Part shown: positions 7,911 to 17,236 of the stretch, piece after piece
How the letters are laid out: each line of letters starts with the position of its first letter
How positions within the stretch are numbered: position 1 is the first letter of the stretch
Assembly (NCBI GenBank): GCA_028876495.1
Contig: JAGWRO010000023.1
Location: forward strand, 1 to 64,000
Direction: 5' to 3'
DNA from: Bacteroidota bacterium
GTDB taxonomy: Bacteria > Bacteroidota > Bacteroidia > Chitinophagales > Chitinophagaceae
Length of the DNA: 64,000 nt
Program-made: the position numbers and the translations under genes
Notes under the pieces: generated by a model
Databases searched by the model: none
What the model was told of the DNA's origin: nothing
Seen by the model: the letters and a program-made list of their open reading frames with translations, nothing else

Positions 7911-9242
7911 TCACACCTTCCGCAATTTATAACCATTGTGGTATTCCTTCATAAAATATTCTTTGTTCACGGCGTCATCAGTGAATTGCTCTTTAGCAGC
8001 ATCCCATTCCAATTTCTTTCCGCTGCGGTAGGCGATATTTCCCATTTGTGCAACCGTAGCTACATGAGCGGCGGCCTGAACAGGACAATGTAAATCTTCG
8101 AACTTCCTTGATTTTACGACGCTTACAAAATTCTCCCAATGCTTGTCAACACCATTATCGATTGATGGTGCAAAAGGTTTGCTCACTTTATTTTTGCTTC
8201 CTTTTTCTTCAATTACTTCCCAACCGCCGCGGTTTAAAATAAGCGTTCCGTTGTTACCGATATAAGCAATGCCGTGGTCGCGGTTATAAGGCCCGTTATC
8301 AATTCCCATCGCTGAATCCCAAACCATATTGAAATGATCAAACTCGTATAAAGTGGTGAGTGTGTCCGGGGTTTCTTCGTACAAATCAGGATAGGCAAAA
8401 CGGCCGCCCAAAGCAGAAATAGATTTAGGAGTAGGAGAGTTCATTCCCATCAATCCATAATCTAACAAATGCACGCCCCAATCGGTCATTAAACCACCGG
8501 CATAATCCCAGAACCACCGAAAATTAAAATGAAACCGGCTTGAATTGAATGCACGTGTGGGCGCGGGGCCGAGCCACATTTTATAATCCACGCCTGCGGG
8601 TGGCGCAGAATCAGGAACTACCGGCCCGGGCTTCATCCATCCCTGGTAACACCAAACTTTTACCGTTCTTATATTTCCGAGTACGCCGGTTTGCACATAA
8701 TCAACTGCATCTTTAAAATGCTGCTGGCTGCGTTGCCATTGACCCACCTGCACTGCCTTATTATAACGCTTTTGCGCCTGCACCATCGCCCGGCATTCGC
8801 CGATAGAATTGCCAACGGGCTTTTCGCAATACACATCTTTTCCTGCAGCACACGCATCCATCATTATTAGTGCATGCCAGTGATCAGGAGTGCCAATCAC
8901 CACAGCATCTACGTCTTTGTTATCGAGTAACTGACGGTAATCGCCGTAGGTTTTTATTTTAGAAGTATCTACATTCTTTTTTGTAAGTTCATCCAGGCGC
9001 CGGTTAATCACATTCTGATCTACATCACAAATGGCGACAAGATTTACTCCGGGAATTTTTAAAGCAGAGGTAGTATCTGCCCACCCCATTCCATTTACGC
9101 CAATCGCACCGATATTTAGTTGATCGCTTGGTGCAATCCTGTTTTTAAAAATTGCAAAAGCATGGTTGTCTAATGCAGAAGCCAATAACGTGCCGCCGGT
9201 TATCATAGCGGAATTCTGTAAAAACTTTCTACGGGAAGTCAT
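7911..9242 (-). CDS. Gfo/Idh/MocA family oxidoreductase, Tat-exported
   Basis: 443 aa. Twin-arginine signal MTSRRKFLQNSAMITGG at the start. The Rossmann part has IGAIGVNGMGWADT and VAICDVDQNV. The EKPVGNS motif near residue 140 carries the catalytic lysine, and HWHALI precedes it. The second domain shows DWGVHLLDYGL, typical of the periplasmic Bacteroidota subfamily. These NAD(P)-dependent enzymes oxidise or reduce sugars and related polyols; the substrate is unknown. Single transcription unit. Confidence 0.92.
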   Translation of the reverse strand: MTSRRKFLQNSAMITGGTLLASALDNHAFAIFKNRIAPSDQLNIGAIGVNGMGWADTTSALKIPGVNLVAICDVDQNVINRRLDELTKKNVDTSKIKTYGDYRQLLDNKDVDAVVIGTPDHWHALIMMDACAAGKDVYCEKPVGNSIGECRAMVQAQKRYNKAVQVGQWQRSQQHFKDAVDYVQTGVLGNIRTVKVWCYQGWMKPGPVVPDSAPPAGVDYKMWLGPAPTRAFNSSRFHFNFRWFWDYAGGLMTDWGVHLLDYGLMGMNSPTPKSISALGGRFAYPDLYEETPDTLTTLYEFDHFNMVWDSAMGIDNGPYNRDHGIAYIGNNGTLILNRGGWEVIEEKGSKNKVSKPFAPSIDNGVDKHWENFVSVVKSRKFEDLHCPVQAAAHVATVAQMGNIAYRSGKKLEWDAAKEQFTDDAVNKEYFMKEYHNGYKLRKV

Positions 9243-9413
9243 AGTATTTATTTTAAGTGAAGACGAAAGCAGGGAATAAAATCAATCAAACAATGGTATA
9301 AATATATAACTTCATCAGTAAATAATGTCGGAAATAATGAAAATTCATTGCGTGTTTTTTTAACGTATAAGTTGTATTTTACATTTTAAATTTTAAACAC
9401 TAAAACAAAAAGT

Positions 9414-9791
9414 ATGAATAAAATATTTTTAACACTGCTGATCGCCATGATCATTTATTCTGCGGATGCACAACTCTCCAACACCAAATGGAAAGGCACC
9501 CTTAACGTTGAAGGCGGAATGGATGTTTTATTCAATTTTAGTAATGATACACTTGACGTACAAAACGCAGCGGATAATTCAAGTCTCGAAACGATGACTT
9601 ACACCAATACAGATTCTGTACTTACTTTAGTAAAACTCTATGGTCAAAGCCAATGCGATACTACAGCGGGCAAGTATAAATATGTAATTGTAAATAATGA
9701 GATGACGCTTAGCGTACTTTCAGACAGTTGTGTCGACAGGGCAGGGGCTATTGGAACCATGAAATTGGAGAAGGAAGAAGTAAGTCAGTAA
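9414..9791 (+). CDS. Small secreted protein, lipocalin-like in outline
   Basis: 125 aa with a signal peptide cut after SADA. The mature part is predicted beta-rich (NTKWKGTLNVEGGMDVLFNF, then alternating Thr/Ser strands). Two cysteines (in SQCDTT and DSCVD) could form a disulphide. No family can be named. A strong terminator follows at 9841. Confidence 0.7.
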   Translation: MNKIFLTLLIAMIIYSADAQLSNTKWKGTLNVEGGMDVLFNFSNDTLDVQNAADNSSLETMTYTNTDSVLTLVKLYGQSQCDTTAGKYKYVIVNNEMTLSVLSDSCVDRAGAIGTMKLEKEEVSQ

Positions 9792-9840
9792 GAAGTTGGC
9801 AAACTGCCAGCAGACAGACAAATAATCAAAATTTTAATTT

Positions 9841-9886
9841 AAAAAAAACTTATAACGTTTATGCACAAACGTAAATAAGTTTTTTT
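9841..9886 (+). terminator. Bidirectional intrinsic terminator
   Basis: Long stem: ACTTAT (9848-9853) pairs with ATAAGT (9875-9880), and ACGTTT (9855-9860) pairs with AAACGT (9867-9872), with a 6-nt loop. An A8 run lies before it and a T7 run after, so it can work in both directions. It ends the 9414 gene and shields the PhzF gene that starts 34 nt later. Confidence 0.85.
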
Positions 9887-9919
9887 AACCCCTCCGTTTC
9901 AAAAATTATAACCCGTAAA

Positions 9920-10708
9920 ATGAAACTCAAAATTTACCAGGTGGACGCTTTCACTTCTGAACTGTTTGGAGGAAACCCGGCCGCTGTTTGCCCTCTTAAA
10001 TCATGGATTGCAGATGAGCTGATGCAAAAAATAGCAATGGAAAACAATCTTGCTGAAACAGCTTTTTATGTAAAGAACAACAATGGTTATAACATTCGTT
10101 GGTTTACGCCCACTGTTGAAGTAGACCTTTGCGGACACGCGACACTGGCATCTGCATTTGTATTGTTTAATTATGAAGGACATCAAAATGATGAAATTAT
10201 TTTTAGCAGTTTGCGAAGCGGAACTTTAAAAGTAAAAAAGCACGATGACTTGTTGACGCTTGATTTTCCAACAGATAAAATTGAAAGCGCCGATCTCGCT
10301 CCTGAACTTTTGAAATGCTTTAACGCAAATCCTGTAAAAGCTTTTAAAGGTAAGACGGATTACATGTTGGTATTTAATAATGAAGAAGAAATAAAAAACC
10401 TGCAGCCTGATCTTGCTGCCATCTCAAAGTTGAAAGCGCGTGGTGTAATCGCTACTGCAAAAGGTGATGAAGTGGATTTCGTCTCAAGATTTTTTGGCCC
10501 TCAATCAGGCGTTAATGAAGATCCTGTAACCGGATCTGCACATACCACATTAATTCCCTACTGGGCAAATAAAACAGGAAAGAATAATCTATCCGCCATA
10601 CAGCTTTCTACCAGGAAAGGATTTTTAAAATGTAAATATGCAGGAGACAGAGTTGAAATTAGCGGACAGTGCAGGCTTTATTTGACAGGAGAAATTCTTA
10701 CAAAATAG
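9920..10708 (+). CDS. PhzF family isomerase/epimerase
   Basis: 262 aa, standard length. It begins with the family pattern KIYQVDAFTSELFGGNPAAVC. The conserved glutamate sits in NNLAETAFYV (about residue 46), and DLCGHATLA follows at about 73. The second half has FGPQSGVNEDPVTGSAHTTL, with the family GxxEDPxTGSAH motif. PhzF-like proteins are cytosolic enzymes with a diaminopimelate-epimerase fold. No phenazine genes are present, so the physiological substrate is unknown. Confidence 0.92.
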   Translation: MKLKIYQVDAFTSELFGGNPAAVCPLKSWIADELMQKIAMENNLAETAFYVKNNNGYNIRWFTPTVEVDLCGHATLASAFVLFNYEGHQNDEIIFSSLRSGTLKVKKHDDLLTLDFPTDKIESADLAPELLKCFNANPVKAFKGKTDYMLVFNNEEEIKNLQPDLAAISKLKARGVIATAKGDEVDFVSRFFGPQSGVNEDPVTGSAHTTLIPYWANKTGKNNLSAIQLSTRKGFLKCKYAGDRVEISGQCRLYLTGEILTK

Positions 10709-10913
10709 TAACGAATTAAAGAGAGATTTGCTGTTTTATGATTGCATTCACTTAAAAACCGCTTCAACAGCTAATCAGATTATCTGAAAGTAACTATTAA
10801 AAATGTAGCTGATTAACTCCCAAGCAGTGGAAAGGAGTAAAATTCCTGATTTTTGTCATGATTATTGCTTGAACTAATGGTATACATTAATTTTAAACGA
10901 TTTACTCTTTTTT

Positions 10914-12542
10914 ATGAGAAGGAATTTAATATTTATTCTTCTGATTTTTTGCCTTTCCTGCAAGGAAGAGAAGGTGATTGAAGTGCCTTTAAATAACCAC
11001 AATATTTCTGTTCTCACACAACACAATGATAATTACCGAAGCGGGCTTAATAATCATGAAACAAAACTTAATACTTCAAATGTAAATTCAAAGCAATTTG
11101 GAAAGTTGTTCAGTTTACCTGTTGACGACCAGGTTTATGCGCAGCCACTGGTAGTGTCAAATGTAAACATCTCTAATAACTATCGTAACGTGGTTTATAT
11201 CGCAACTGTCAATAACACTATTTATGCATTTGATGCAGATAGTGCCCGGCTTTATTGGAAAAATAATTTTACTCAACCCGGAATGAGGCCGCCTAAAAAT
11301 ACAGATATGACGGGCGCATGCAGTGGGAATTACCAGGATTTCTCAGGAAATATAGGAATTGTCGGCACACCTGTTATTGATTCTCTTTCTCATACCATGT
11401 ATTTTGTGGCGAGAAGCTTGGCAAATAATAATTTTGTTGATTACCTACATGCAATTGATATCATTACAGGAGGTGAAATGGCAGGAAGCCCGGTAAAAAT
11501 AACAGCTACTTACAATGGAGGAGGAGCAGGCAATGTAAACAATGTTCTCAATTTTGACGGCCAGAAAGAAAATCAAAGACAGGGGTTAACACTTGTAAAT
11601 GGTATGGTGTATATAACTTTTGCGGGTCATTGCGATTGGGAACCTTATCACGGATGGATTTTGGGTTACGATAAACAAACGCTGCAACAGAAAATTGTTT
11701 ACAATGATACTCCGGAAGGAACTGATGGAGGGTTATGGGAAAGTGGAATGGGAATGGCAGCCGATAAAGAAGGCAACCTTTATGTGGCTGTTGGCAATGG
11801 AACAGTTGGCTTAAATGGCGATCCAACTAATTTAATCAATCGCGGAGAAAGTGCTTTGAAACTTACCCCGTCTGGAAATACGCTCAAAATTCTTAGTTAT
11901 TTTACTCCCTATAATTTTCAATACCTGGAAGATAACGATTTTGATTATGGAGGTATGGGTGCCTTATTAATACCGAATTCCAATTATTTTCTAACTGGAG
12001 GTAAAGACGGAAATCTCTATTTGTTGAATAAAGATAATATGGGCGGTTATTCTCTCAATGTAAACCATGTACAACAAAATATCAATCTTGGATCGAATGC
12101 GATGTTGCATTCCCAGGCTGCTTATTATAAAGGAACTACAACTGAGTATGTATATGTTTGGTCGGAAAATGACCAGCTAAGGTCTTTTTCGTTTAACCGG
12201 AGCAGTAATATGCTTGATGTATCAAACCAAAAAGCCTCCTCAGTAGCCGGGCCTGTTGGCGAGAGCGGGGCAATATTGTCTACCTCATCAAATGAAGATC
12301 TTCCTGGAACTGGAATTGTCTGGGCTTCTCATCCTGTTTCAGGAGATGCTAACGTTCAAACCCGACCCGGAATTTTGCGTGCGTTTGATGCTGAAGATGT
12401 TACAAAAGAACTTTGGAATAATAGCGAAAACCCAAATGATGCCACAGGAAATTACGCCAAATTTTGTTCGCCGACTATAGCCAATGGGCATGTTTATCTC
12501 GCTACCTTCTCAAACCAGGTTGTAGTTTACGGACTTAAATAA
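10914..12542 (+). CDS. PQQ-like beta-propeller lipoprotein
   Basis: 542 aa. Signal peptide with lipobox (IFCLSC), so lipid-anchored. The body has repeated blades of the PQQ/quinoprotein-like type (VVYIATVNNTIYAFDADSARLYWK, YFLTGGKDGNLYLLNKDNM, and GILRAFDAED near the end). Conserved cofactor residues cannot be confirmed, so it may be a structural propeller instead of an enzyme. The long spaces on both sides suggest a single gene. Confidence 0.75.
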   Translation: MRRNLIFILLIFCLSCKEEKVIEVPLNNHNISVLTQHNDNYRSGLNNHETKLNTSNVNSKQFGKLFSLPVDDQVYAQPLVVSNVNISNNYRNVVYIATVNNTIYAFDADSARLYWKNNFTQPGMRPPKNTDMTGACSGNYQDFSGNIGIVGTPVIDSLSHTMYFVARSLANNNFVDYLHAIDIITGGEMAGSPVKITATYNGGGAGNVNNVLNFDGQKENQRQGLTLVNGMVYITFAGHCDWEPYHGWILGYDKQTLQQKIVYNDTPEGTDGGLWESGMGMAADKEGNLYVAVGNGTVGLNGDPTNLINRGESALKLTPSGNTLKILSYFTPYNFQYLEDNDFDYGGMGALLIPNSNYFLTGGKDGNLYLLNKDNMGGYSLNVNHVQQNINLGSNAMLHSQAAYYKGTTTEYVYVWSENDQLRSFSFNRSSNMLDVSNQKASSVAGPVGESGAILSTSSNEDLPGTGIVWASHPVSGDANVQTRPGILRAFDAEDVTKELWNNSENPNDATGNYAKFCSPTIANGHVYLATFSNQVVVYGLK

Positions 12543-12569
12543 TTTTTCAAATTCCAGTTATCAATTTAC

Positions 12570-12605
12570 TAAAACGGAATTCAATTTTATTTGTTTGTTT
12601 ACTGT
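12570..12605 (-). repeat. 36-nt CAGTAAA/TTTTG interspersed motif, copy 3
   Basis: Minus-strand reading starts ACAGTAAACAAAC and ends TCCGTTTTA, 36 nt. It lies in a convergent gap directly behind the terminator of the fasciclin gene. Confidence 0.55.
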
Positions 12606-12609
12606 AAAT

Positions 12610-12632
12610 AAAAAAACCGGCGTTTCCACCGG
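12610..12632 (-). terminator. Intrinsic terminator of the fasciclin gene
   Basis: On the minus strand CCGGTG, a GAAA tetraloop and CGCCGG form a 6-bp stem (one T-G pair), followed by a run of T. It starts about 30 nt after the stop of the gene at 12663. Confidence 0.85.
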
Positions 12633-12662
12633 CTCAAGAAAAACTATACATTATATTCCGCT

Positions 12663-13211
12663 TTATTTAGGTAACAGTACTTTATTTACCACATGTATTA
12701 CACCATTACTTTGGTTAACATCAGCTATAGTTACCAGGGCTGTTTTTCCGTTTTCATCAGTAATCATAAGGTGTTTCCCTTTTATGCTTACATATAAACT
12801 TCCGCCTTCCACTGTTTTTAAAGAGGCTTTTCCGTTATGCATTTTTACCATTTTCTTAAGGTCCTCAGAAGATAATTTTCCGGGTACGACGTGATAGGTA
12901 AGAATAGAAGTAAGCTTTGCTTTGTTTTCGGGTTTAAGGAGCGTTGATACTGTGCCTGCCGGTAATACGTCAAATGCTTCATTGGTTGGAGCGAAAACGG
13001 TAAACGGGCCTGCGCTTTCTAATGTGGGGACCAATCCGGCAGCTTTTACTGCAGCCACTAAAGTGGTGTGATCTTTTGAGTTAACGGCATTCTCCACAAT
13101 GTTTTTGGTCGGGTACATGGCAGCGCCGCCTACCATTTTTATTTGAGCAAATGTGTTTCCTGATACGATTGCAGTAAGGATCAATAATCCTAAAAATTTA
13201 ATTGTTTTCAT
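12663..13211 (-). CDS. Fasciclin (FAS1) domain protein, secreted
   Basis: 182 aa with a signal peptide ending near TFAQ. One FAS1 domain fills the rest: NSKDHTTLVAAVKAAGL, then the H1 box GPFTVFAPTNEAFD near residue 70, the central YHVVPGK near 110, and the H2-like end GVIHVVNKVLLPK. FAS1 proteins mediate adhesion or act at the cell surface. It lies downstream of the anti-sigma and sigma genes on the same strand but 184 nt away, with its own promoter-like site, so it may be a target of that sigma factor. Confidence 0.9.
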   Translation of the reverse strand: MKTIKFLGLLILTAIVSGNTFAQIKMVGGAAMYPTKNIVENAVNSKDHTTLVAAVKAAGLVPTLESAGPFTVFAPTNEAFDVLPAGTVSTLLKPENKAKLTSILTYHVVPGKLSSEDLKKMVKMHNGKASLKTVEGGSLYVSIKGKHLMITDENGKTALVTIADVNQSNGVIHVVNKVLLPK

Positions 13212-13240
13212 TTTTTAATTTTTTATTGGTGATTTGTTTC

Positions 13241-13269
13241 AACCATGTACGCACTTACTTAAAGGATGG
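13241..13269 (-). promoter_or_regulatory. Candidate ECF-type promoter of the fasciclin gene
   Basis: On the minus strand CCATCC (13264-13269) is followed after 17 nt by ATGGTT (13241-13246), which lies about 30 nt before the fasciclin ATG. The CCATCC hexamer equals the -35 element known for mycobacterial SigK, which controls fasciclin-family genes. The match is short, so this is suggestive only. Confidence 0.35.
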
Positions 13270-13395
13270 TTTTAGTTTTTTAAAAAAAATAAAAAAAATA
13301 CTAACGTAAATGGATAGCCGCATTTAAAAAATTTATTACCAGCTTACCGGCAATAGTTATCCCCAAAAAAATAAAAGAAGGAACGAAAAGGAAAA

Positions 13396-14190
13396 TTACA
13401 TTTTGGCGCTTACGATCATTTGATCCATAGTGGGAGTGGGGCTTCCCCCGGCTTTTTCCAGTGTGATGGCAAATGCATCCACTTTTCCGAAAGATTTCAT
13501 CTTCTGAATATGGTAAATACCTTTTGAAGTTTCAATCATTCCGCCACTTACCGGTTTTCCATCAACAATGCCCCAAAGCTGGTATTGCATACCTGAAGGC
13601 ACTTTGGGAAGGTTGGATGGATCGATATAAACCTGGCCGGTATTTTTCATCCAGAATATTTTGGCCAATGCATCCGGAGCGTGTGGTGTTCCGTTTAAAA
13701 CAACCGGCATCGCATATTTATTGGTTACTACACTGAGGTCGTGAGTCATGGCCGCATTCGATTTTTCTTTCTGCTGAAGTTGTTGTTGTGCTAAATCAAG
13801 CGCATCCTGGGCTTTGTGGTATTTATTGAAGTAACTGTAATTTAATACCATACTTCCTATTAATAATATAAAGACAGCGGCTGCAATTGATTTGTAAAAC
13901 AAGGGGACAAAGGATTTTTTAGTCATTGAAACTACCGGCGCCATGTTCAGCGGATTCTTTTCATCACCGGAAAACAACTGGTTGAATAACTTTTCTTTTA
14001 CTGAAGGGGCAGGTTGTGTGGAATTGGACAAAGCATAATTCTCAAGCGCTATTTCTGTCTCTTTCAATTCCTGTTTTAATTCAGGGAACCGGTCAAGATG
14101 CTCCTGCACTATTTGCGTTTCTTCGGGAGAAGAAATGCCCATAGCGTAAAGCTCAAGCAAACCTGATAATATGAATTCTTCTTTTGTCAA
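13396..14190 (-). CDS. Anti-sigma factor, RskA-like
   Basis: 264 aa. The N-terminal helical zinc-less anti-sigma domain (GLLELYAMGISSPEETQIVQEHLDRFPE) binds the sigma factor. One membrane helix lies near residues 95-115 (SIAAAVFILLIGSMVLNY), then a short coiled coil. The extracytoplasmic RskA C-terminal domain includes WMKNTGQVYIDPSNLPKVP, YQLWGIVDGKPV and DAFAITLEKAGGSPTPT. It starts 2 nt after the sigma gene's stop, so the two are co-transcribed. Confidence 0.9.
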   Translation of the reverse strand: MTKEEFILSGLLELYAMGISSPEETQIVQEHLDRFPELKQELKETEIALENYALSNSTQPAPSVKEKLFNQLFSGDEKNPLNMAPVVSMTKKSFVPLFYKSIAAAVFILLIGSMVLNYSYFNKYHKAQDALDLAQQQLQQKEKSNAAMTHDLSVVTNKYAMPVVLNGTPHAPDALAKIFWMKNTGQVYIDPSNLPKVPSGMQYQLWGIVDGKPVSGGMIETSKGIYHIQKMKSFGKVDAFAITLEKAGGSPTPTMDQMIVSAKM

Positions 14191-14192
14191 TT

Positions 14193-14741
14193 TTATGCTT
14201 GTAATATTTTTTTTAATACTGAAATGGCCGTTCTCATCCTGGTTTTTACCGTTCCCAGTGGTATGTCAAGTTTTTTGGAGATCTCTTCCTGGGTAAGCCC
14301 CTCAAAATAAGCAAGATCAATCACCCTCTTCTGGTCTTCCTTAAGTAACATCGTTTGTTTTCTTATACCCAAAGCATCAAATTTATCATTTTCGTTGATA
14401 TTACTACTTGTATAAGTTACGGCATTTTCTGTCTTTTGGATTTTTGCCTGCTTCTTAAAACTTTTACTTCTGATAGTATCAATGGTGAGATTCCTGGTGA
14501 TATTTAACATCCAGGTAAAAAGACGCCCTTTAGATGATTCATAGGTAGAGAAGTTGTTCCATATTTTTACAAAAGCCTCCTGCAATATATCTTCCGCCAA
14601 TTGCTGATCGCTTATCAGTTTTAAAATAACAGTATTTAATGCGCCCGAATAATGATCGTATAAATATTCAAAAGCCGATTGATCACCGCTTTGCAGTAAC
14701 TGTACCAGTTCTTCTTCACTGTATTTTATAGTCTCAGGCAA
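14193..14741 (-). CDS. ECF RNA polymerase sigma factor, SigK-like
   Basis: 182 aa with sigma-70 region 2 (AFEYLYDHYSGALNTVILKLISDQQLAEDILQEAFVKIW, residues about 20-60), the RLFTWMLNITRNLTID segment, and region 4 (LAYFEGLTQEEISKKLDIPLGTVKTRMRTA near the end). Paired with an RskA-like anti-sigma gene directly downstream. It is expected to be held at the membrane until the anti-sigma is cleaved; the signal is unknown. Confidence 0.93.
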   Translation of the reverse strand: MPETIKYSEEELVQLLQSGDQSAFEYLYDHYSGALNTVILKLISDQQLAEDILQEAFVKIWNNFSTYESSKGRLFTWMLNITRNLTIDTIRSKSFKKQAKIQKTENAVTYTSSNINENDKFDALGIRKQTMLLKEDQKRVIDLAYFEGLTQEEISKKLDIPLGTVKTRMRTAISVLKKILQA

Positions 14742-14990
14742 AAAAATGATTATAAGATGGGTTCCGAATAAAAATAAAGATAGAAACTTTTATTTAAAAG
14801 ATTGTAAACGTTTCTAGTAAAGGTTAAAGGTTTTATGGTTTTCCGGTAAACCGGCAAATAACCTCATATATTATTTTGCATTTCCAGAATCCGTTCGGCC
14901 AATTCTTATTAAATTGCTAAACTTCAATATTGAAATTTTCAAACATTCAAAATCTCTTTTTTTAAATATAAATTTGATTTTATTTTATTC

Positions 14991-15290
14991 ATGGCACAAA
15001 ACACTTCGCCTCATATTTTAAGTACCTCCACCAATCTTTTGGGTTTTTGCCTTTTCGTAATTACTTCGTTGCACGTAACCAACCATGCCCAGGGCAGTCA
15101 TATAGACGAGTTTACTTCTATCATTGCATTTTTCCTGATTTTATCCAGTGGCTTTTCTTTTTTTTCAATAAGAGCCCCAAATCCATCAAAACAAAAAAAA
15201 ATAGAAACAATCGCCGATTATATGTTCATTATTTCGCTCGCGGGAATACTTTTAATCATTTTTTTTCTGGCGATAAATTTTATTAAATAA
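14991..15290 (+). CDS. Small three-helix membrane protein, unknown
   Basis: 99 aa with hydrophobic segments near 15-30, 40-58 and 76-98, and a basic loop (PNPSKQKKIE) between the last two. The shape is typical of small inner-membrane proteins of Bacteroidota without assigned function. A second overlapping frame (15047-15286) is a shadow. Single gene. Confidence 0.6.
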   Translation: MAQNTSPHILSTSTNLLGFCLFVITSLHVTNHAQGSHIDEFTSIIAFFLILSSGFSFFSIRAPNPSKQKKIETIADYMFIISLAGILLIIFFLAINFIK

Positions 15291-15329
15291 GAGGAAAAAT
15301 TAATGCCAATTAACTTATACAGGGCAAAA

Positions 15330-15881
15330 TTATTTCCAACCGGCATAGGCTATCACAAATAGTAAAAGCAAAAGAAAAATCAATAAAATTCCTGTACCAA
15401 ACCCGAGCCAAACCGATTTTTTAATTACTTTATCCTGCCTGGTTATGTATGCTGTTGCTACAGGAGCCAAGGCAATAATTAAAAAAAGAATCAGGCTTCC
15501 GGTAAAGAGGCCAAATATGGGCGCTGCTAATCCTATGATAAACCAAAGAAAGTTGAACCGGCCAGCTTTTTCTGATCCTTTGTGATAATCCGTTATCTTA
15601 AGATCGGGATTCTTTTTAAGGTCATGTTTTAACCGCAATTTCGCAATCTGAAAAGATACTCTTTGAAATAAATTTAATTTTTTCCCCGTTAGTTTACTAA
15701 AATCATGGGCAGATAATTTTACAAATTCCGCCGCATTTAAATATTTTGTTGATAAATTATTTTGAACATTTGAATTAGGGGTTACGGGAACAATAACTGA
15801 AAATCCATAAGATTTATTCTCTGGAAAAAAAACAGCCAATACTATTAGTACAGCTATCAATACTTTATTAATTTGAGTCAT
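15330..15881 (-). CDS. Membrane protein of unknown function, paralogue of the gene at 25746
   Basis: 183 aa. N-terminal hydrophobic segment that may be a signal peptide, then a soluble part (NAAEFVKLSAHDFSKLTGKK, KLRLKHDLKKNPDLKITDY), then two C-terminal membrane helices. It matches the 25746 gene along its whole length, sharing for example FSKLTGKKLN and KHDLK-NPD. Function unknown; the soluble segment seems conserved to bind something on one side of the membrane. The intact reading frame here serves as reference for the broken paralogue. Confidence 0.7.
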   Translation of the reverse strand: MTQINKVLIAVLIVLAVFFPENKSYGFSVIVPVTPNSNVQNNLSTKYLNAAEFVKLSAHDFSKLTGKKLNLFQRVSFQIAKLRLKHDLKKNPDLKITDYHKGSEKAGRFNFLWFIIGLAAPIFGLFTGSLILFLIIALAPVATAYITRQDKVIKKSVWLGFGTGILLIFLLLLLFVIAYAGWK

Positions 15882-15997
15882 TAGCTTTGGTATTTTCGGT
15901 AAAATAAAGGTTAATTTTTAATAGTAGAAACGGATTTATAAATTTTGTTACATTTTTTCTTTTATTCCATTTTTTGCCAGCCACCAGTTTACACAAC

Positions 15998-17236
15998 CTA
16001 TGATTTTACTACTTTATAAATCACACCCTTATCTCCATTTTTATTTACAAGGTATCCCATCACATAAATCTGGTTGTTAGCATCTATCGCAGAACCGCAA
16101 ATAAAAAAAGAATCAGAAGGTTTGTTAACTATTTTCAGCGGAAGAGCGTTCCATTTATCATGTTGATCTTTGCCGAGGGCAAATAGGCATCCTTTCCAAT
16201 CGGCAAAAACATATTTGTTGGTAAGTTGGGGCAAATCTTTTCCATAATAAAAGTTACCGCCAATCACACAAATGCCTTTAACATGGGTATACGTATAAAT
16301 AGGCGAAGTGAATGGCGTACCGGATTTCAGATCATTCTTTTCAAAAATACTATCGCCTTCTTTTTCGGGCCAGCCATAATTTCCGCCTTTGGTAACCACA
16401 TCTATTTCCTCTTCCATGTTCTCACCCACATCGCCACCAAAAAGTTGGTGCGAAACCGGGTCGAATGAGTAGCGCCATAATTTTCTAAAACCATAGGCCC
16501 AAATTTCCGGCCTTGCATTTTTAACCTGTTTGAATGGATTGTCCGCAGGAATAGTATAAGGAAGATTGTCTACATCAATTCTTAATAGCTTACCATTTAA
16601 GTACCGCAGATCCTGCGCCCTATATTTATACGAACTATCATTTGCTTTATCGTCGCCGATAGAAATATAGAGGTAACCATCGGGCCCAAAGCGAATTTGT
16701 GCACCATTAAAAGCTACATTTGAACCTTCAACCTCTAGCACTTTTTTTTCAGATTTCAAATCAGATATTTCAGGATTTTTTTCATCCGAAGTAAATTGTG
16801 ATATAACCAGTTTTCCTGATTTTTTATATCTCGATGAAGGCGCTGCATAACAAACGTAAAATTTATGATTTAACAAATATTGAGGATGGAACGCAACGCT
16901 GTATAACCTGCCGATTGAGGAGCCTGGCGAACCTTTATACAAATTTCCATACCGGTCGAAAAATGGTTTTGCCAACATAGAATCTTTATGGAGAATCCAG
17001 ATCTTGCCGGTAATATCCGTTACAAACAAATTTCCACCCGGGGAGGGTTCGTTCATTTCAACAGGAAGTTCGGCAATATCAGAAACCGGTTCAAATTTTA
17101 CAGTTATGGAGTCGGAAATGGCTATTGCAGATTTTTCTTTTGGATTTTTAGTCACCGTGTTACTTGTGAAATTACATGCAGTGGCTGCAAAAGTGCAAAA
17201 CGAATAAAAGACGATTTTAAAGCCTTTGGTATCCAT
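15998..17236 (-). CDS. PQQ-dependent sugar dehydrogenase-like lipoprotein (GSDH family)
   Basis: 412 aa from the ATG at 17236; starting there gives a clean lipoprotein signal with lipobox FAATAC. A beta-propeller of the glucose/sorbosone dehydrogenase family follows: FNGAQIRFGPDGYLYISIGDD in the centre, GKLLRIDVDNLPYTIPADNPF, and DVGENMEEEIDVVTKGGNYGWPEKEGD. Members oxidise aldose sugars in the periplasm with PQQ as cofactor. No PQQ synthesis genes are in the window, so the cofactor may come from elsewhere or not be used. Confidence 0.85.
   Translation of the reverse strand: MDTKGFKIVFYSFCTFAATACNFTSNTVTKNPKEKSAIAISDSITVKFEPVSDIAELPVEMNEPSPGGNLFVTDITGKIWILHKDSMLAKPFFDRYGNLYKGSPGSSIGRLYSVAFHPQYLLNHKFYVCYAAPSSRYKKSGKLVISQFTSDEKNPEISDLKSEKKVLEVEGSNVAFNGAQIRFGPDGYLYISIGDDKANDSSYKYRAQDLRYLNGKLLRIDVDNLPYTIPADNPFKQVKNARPEIWAYGFRKLWRYSFDPVSHQLFGGDVGENMEEEIDVVTKGGNYGWPEKEGDSIFEKNDLKSGTPFTSPIYTYTHVKGICVIGGNFYYGKDLPQLTNKYVFADWKGCLFALGKDQHDKWNALPLKIVNKPSDSFFICGSAIDANNQIYVMGYLVNKNGDKGVIYKVVKS

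Noticed and set aside
9315..9350. Additional 36-nt motif copy
   Set aside because: Only the TCAGTAAATAA end fits; the TTTTG end is missing at the right distance. A similar half-match at 6863 was also dropped.
11548..11826. Antisense ORF in the beta-propeller gene
   Set aside because: Lies fully within a well-supported gene and shows no domain. The same applies to the other long antisense frames in nuo, kor and GH2 genes.
15047..15286. Alternative frame over the 99-aa membrane protein
   Set aside because: Shadow frame rich in Phe/Tyr/Arg with a worse start; the 14991 frame has clear membrane helices.
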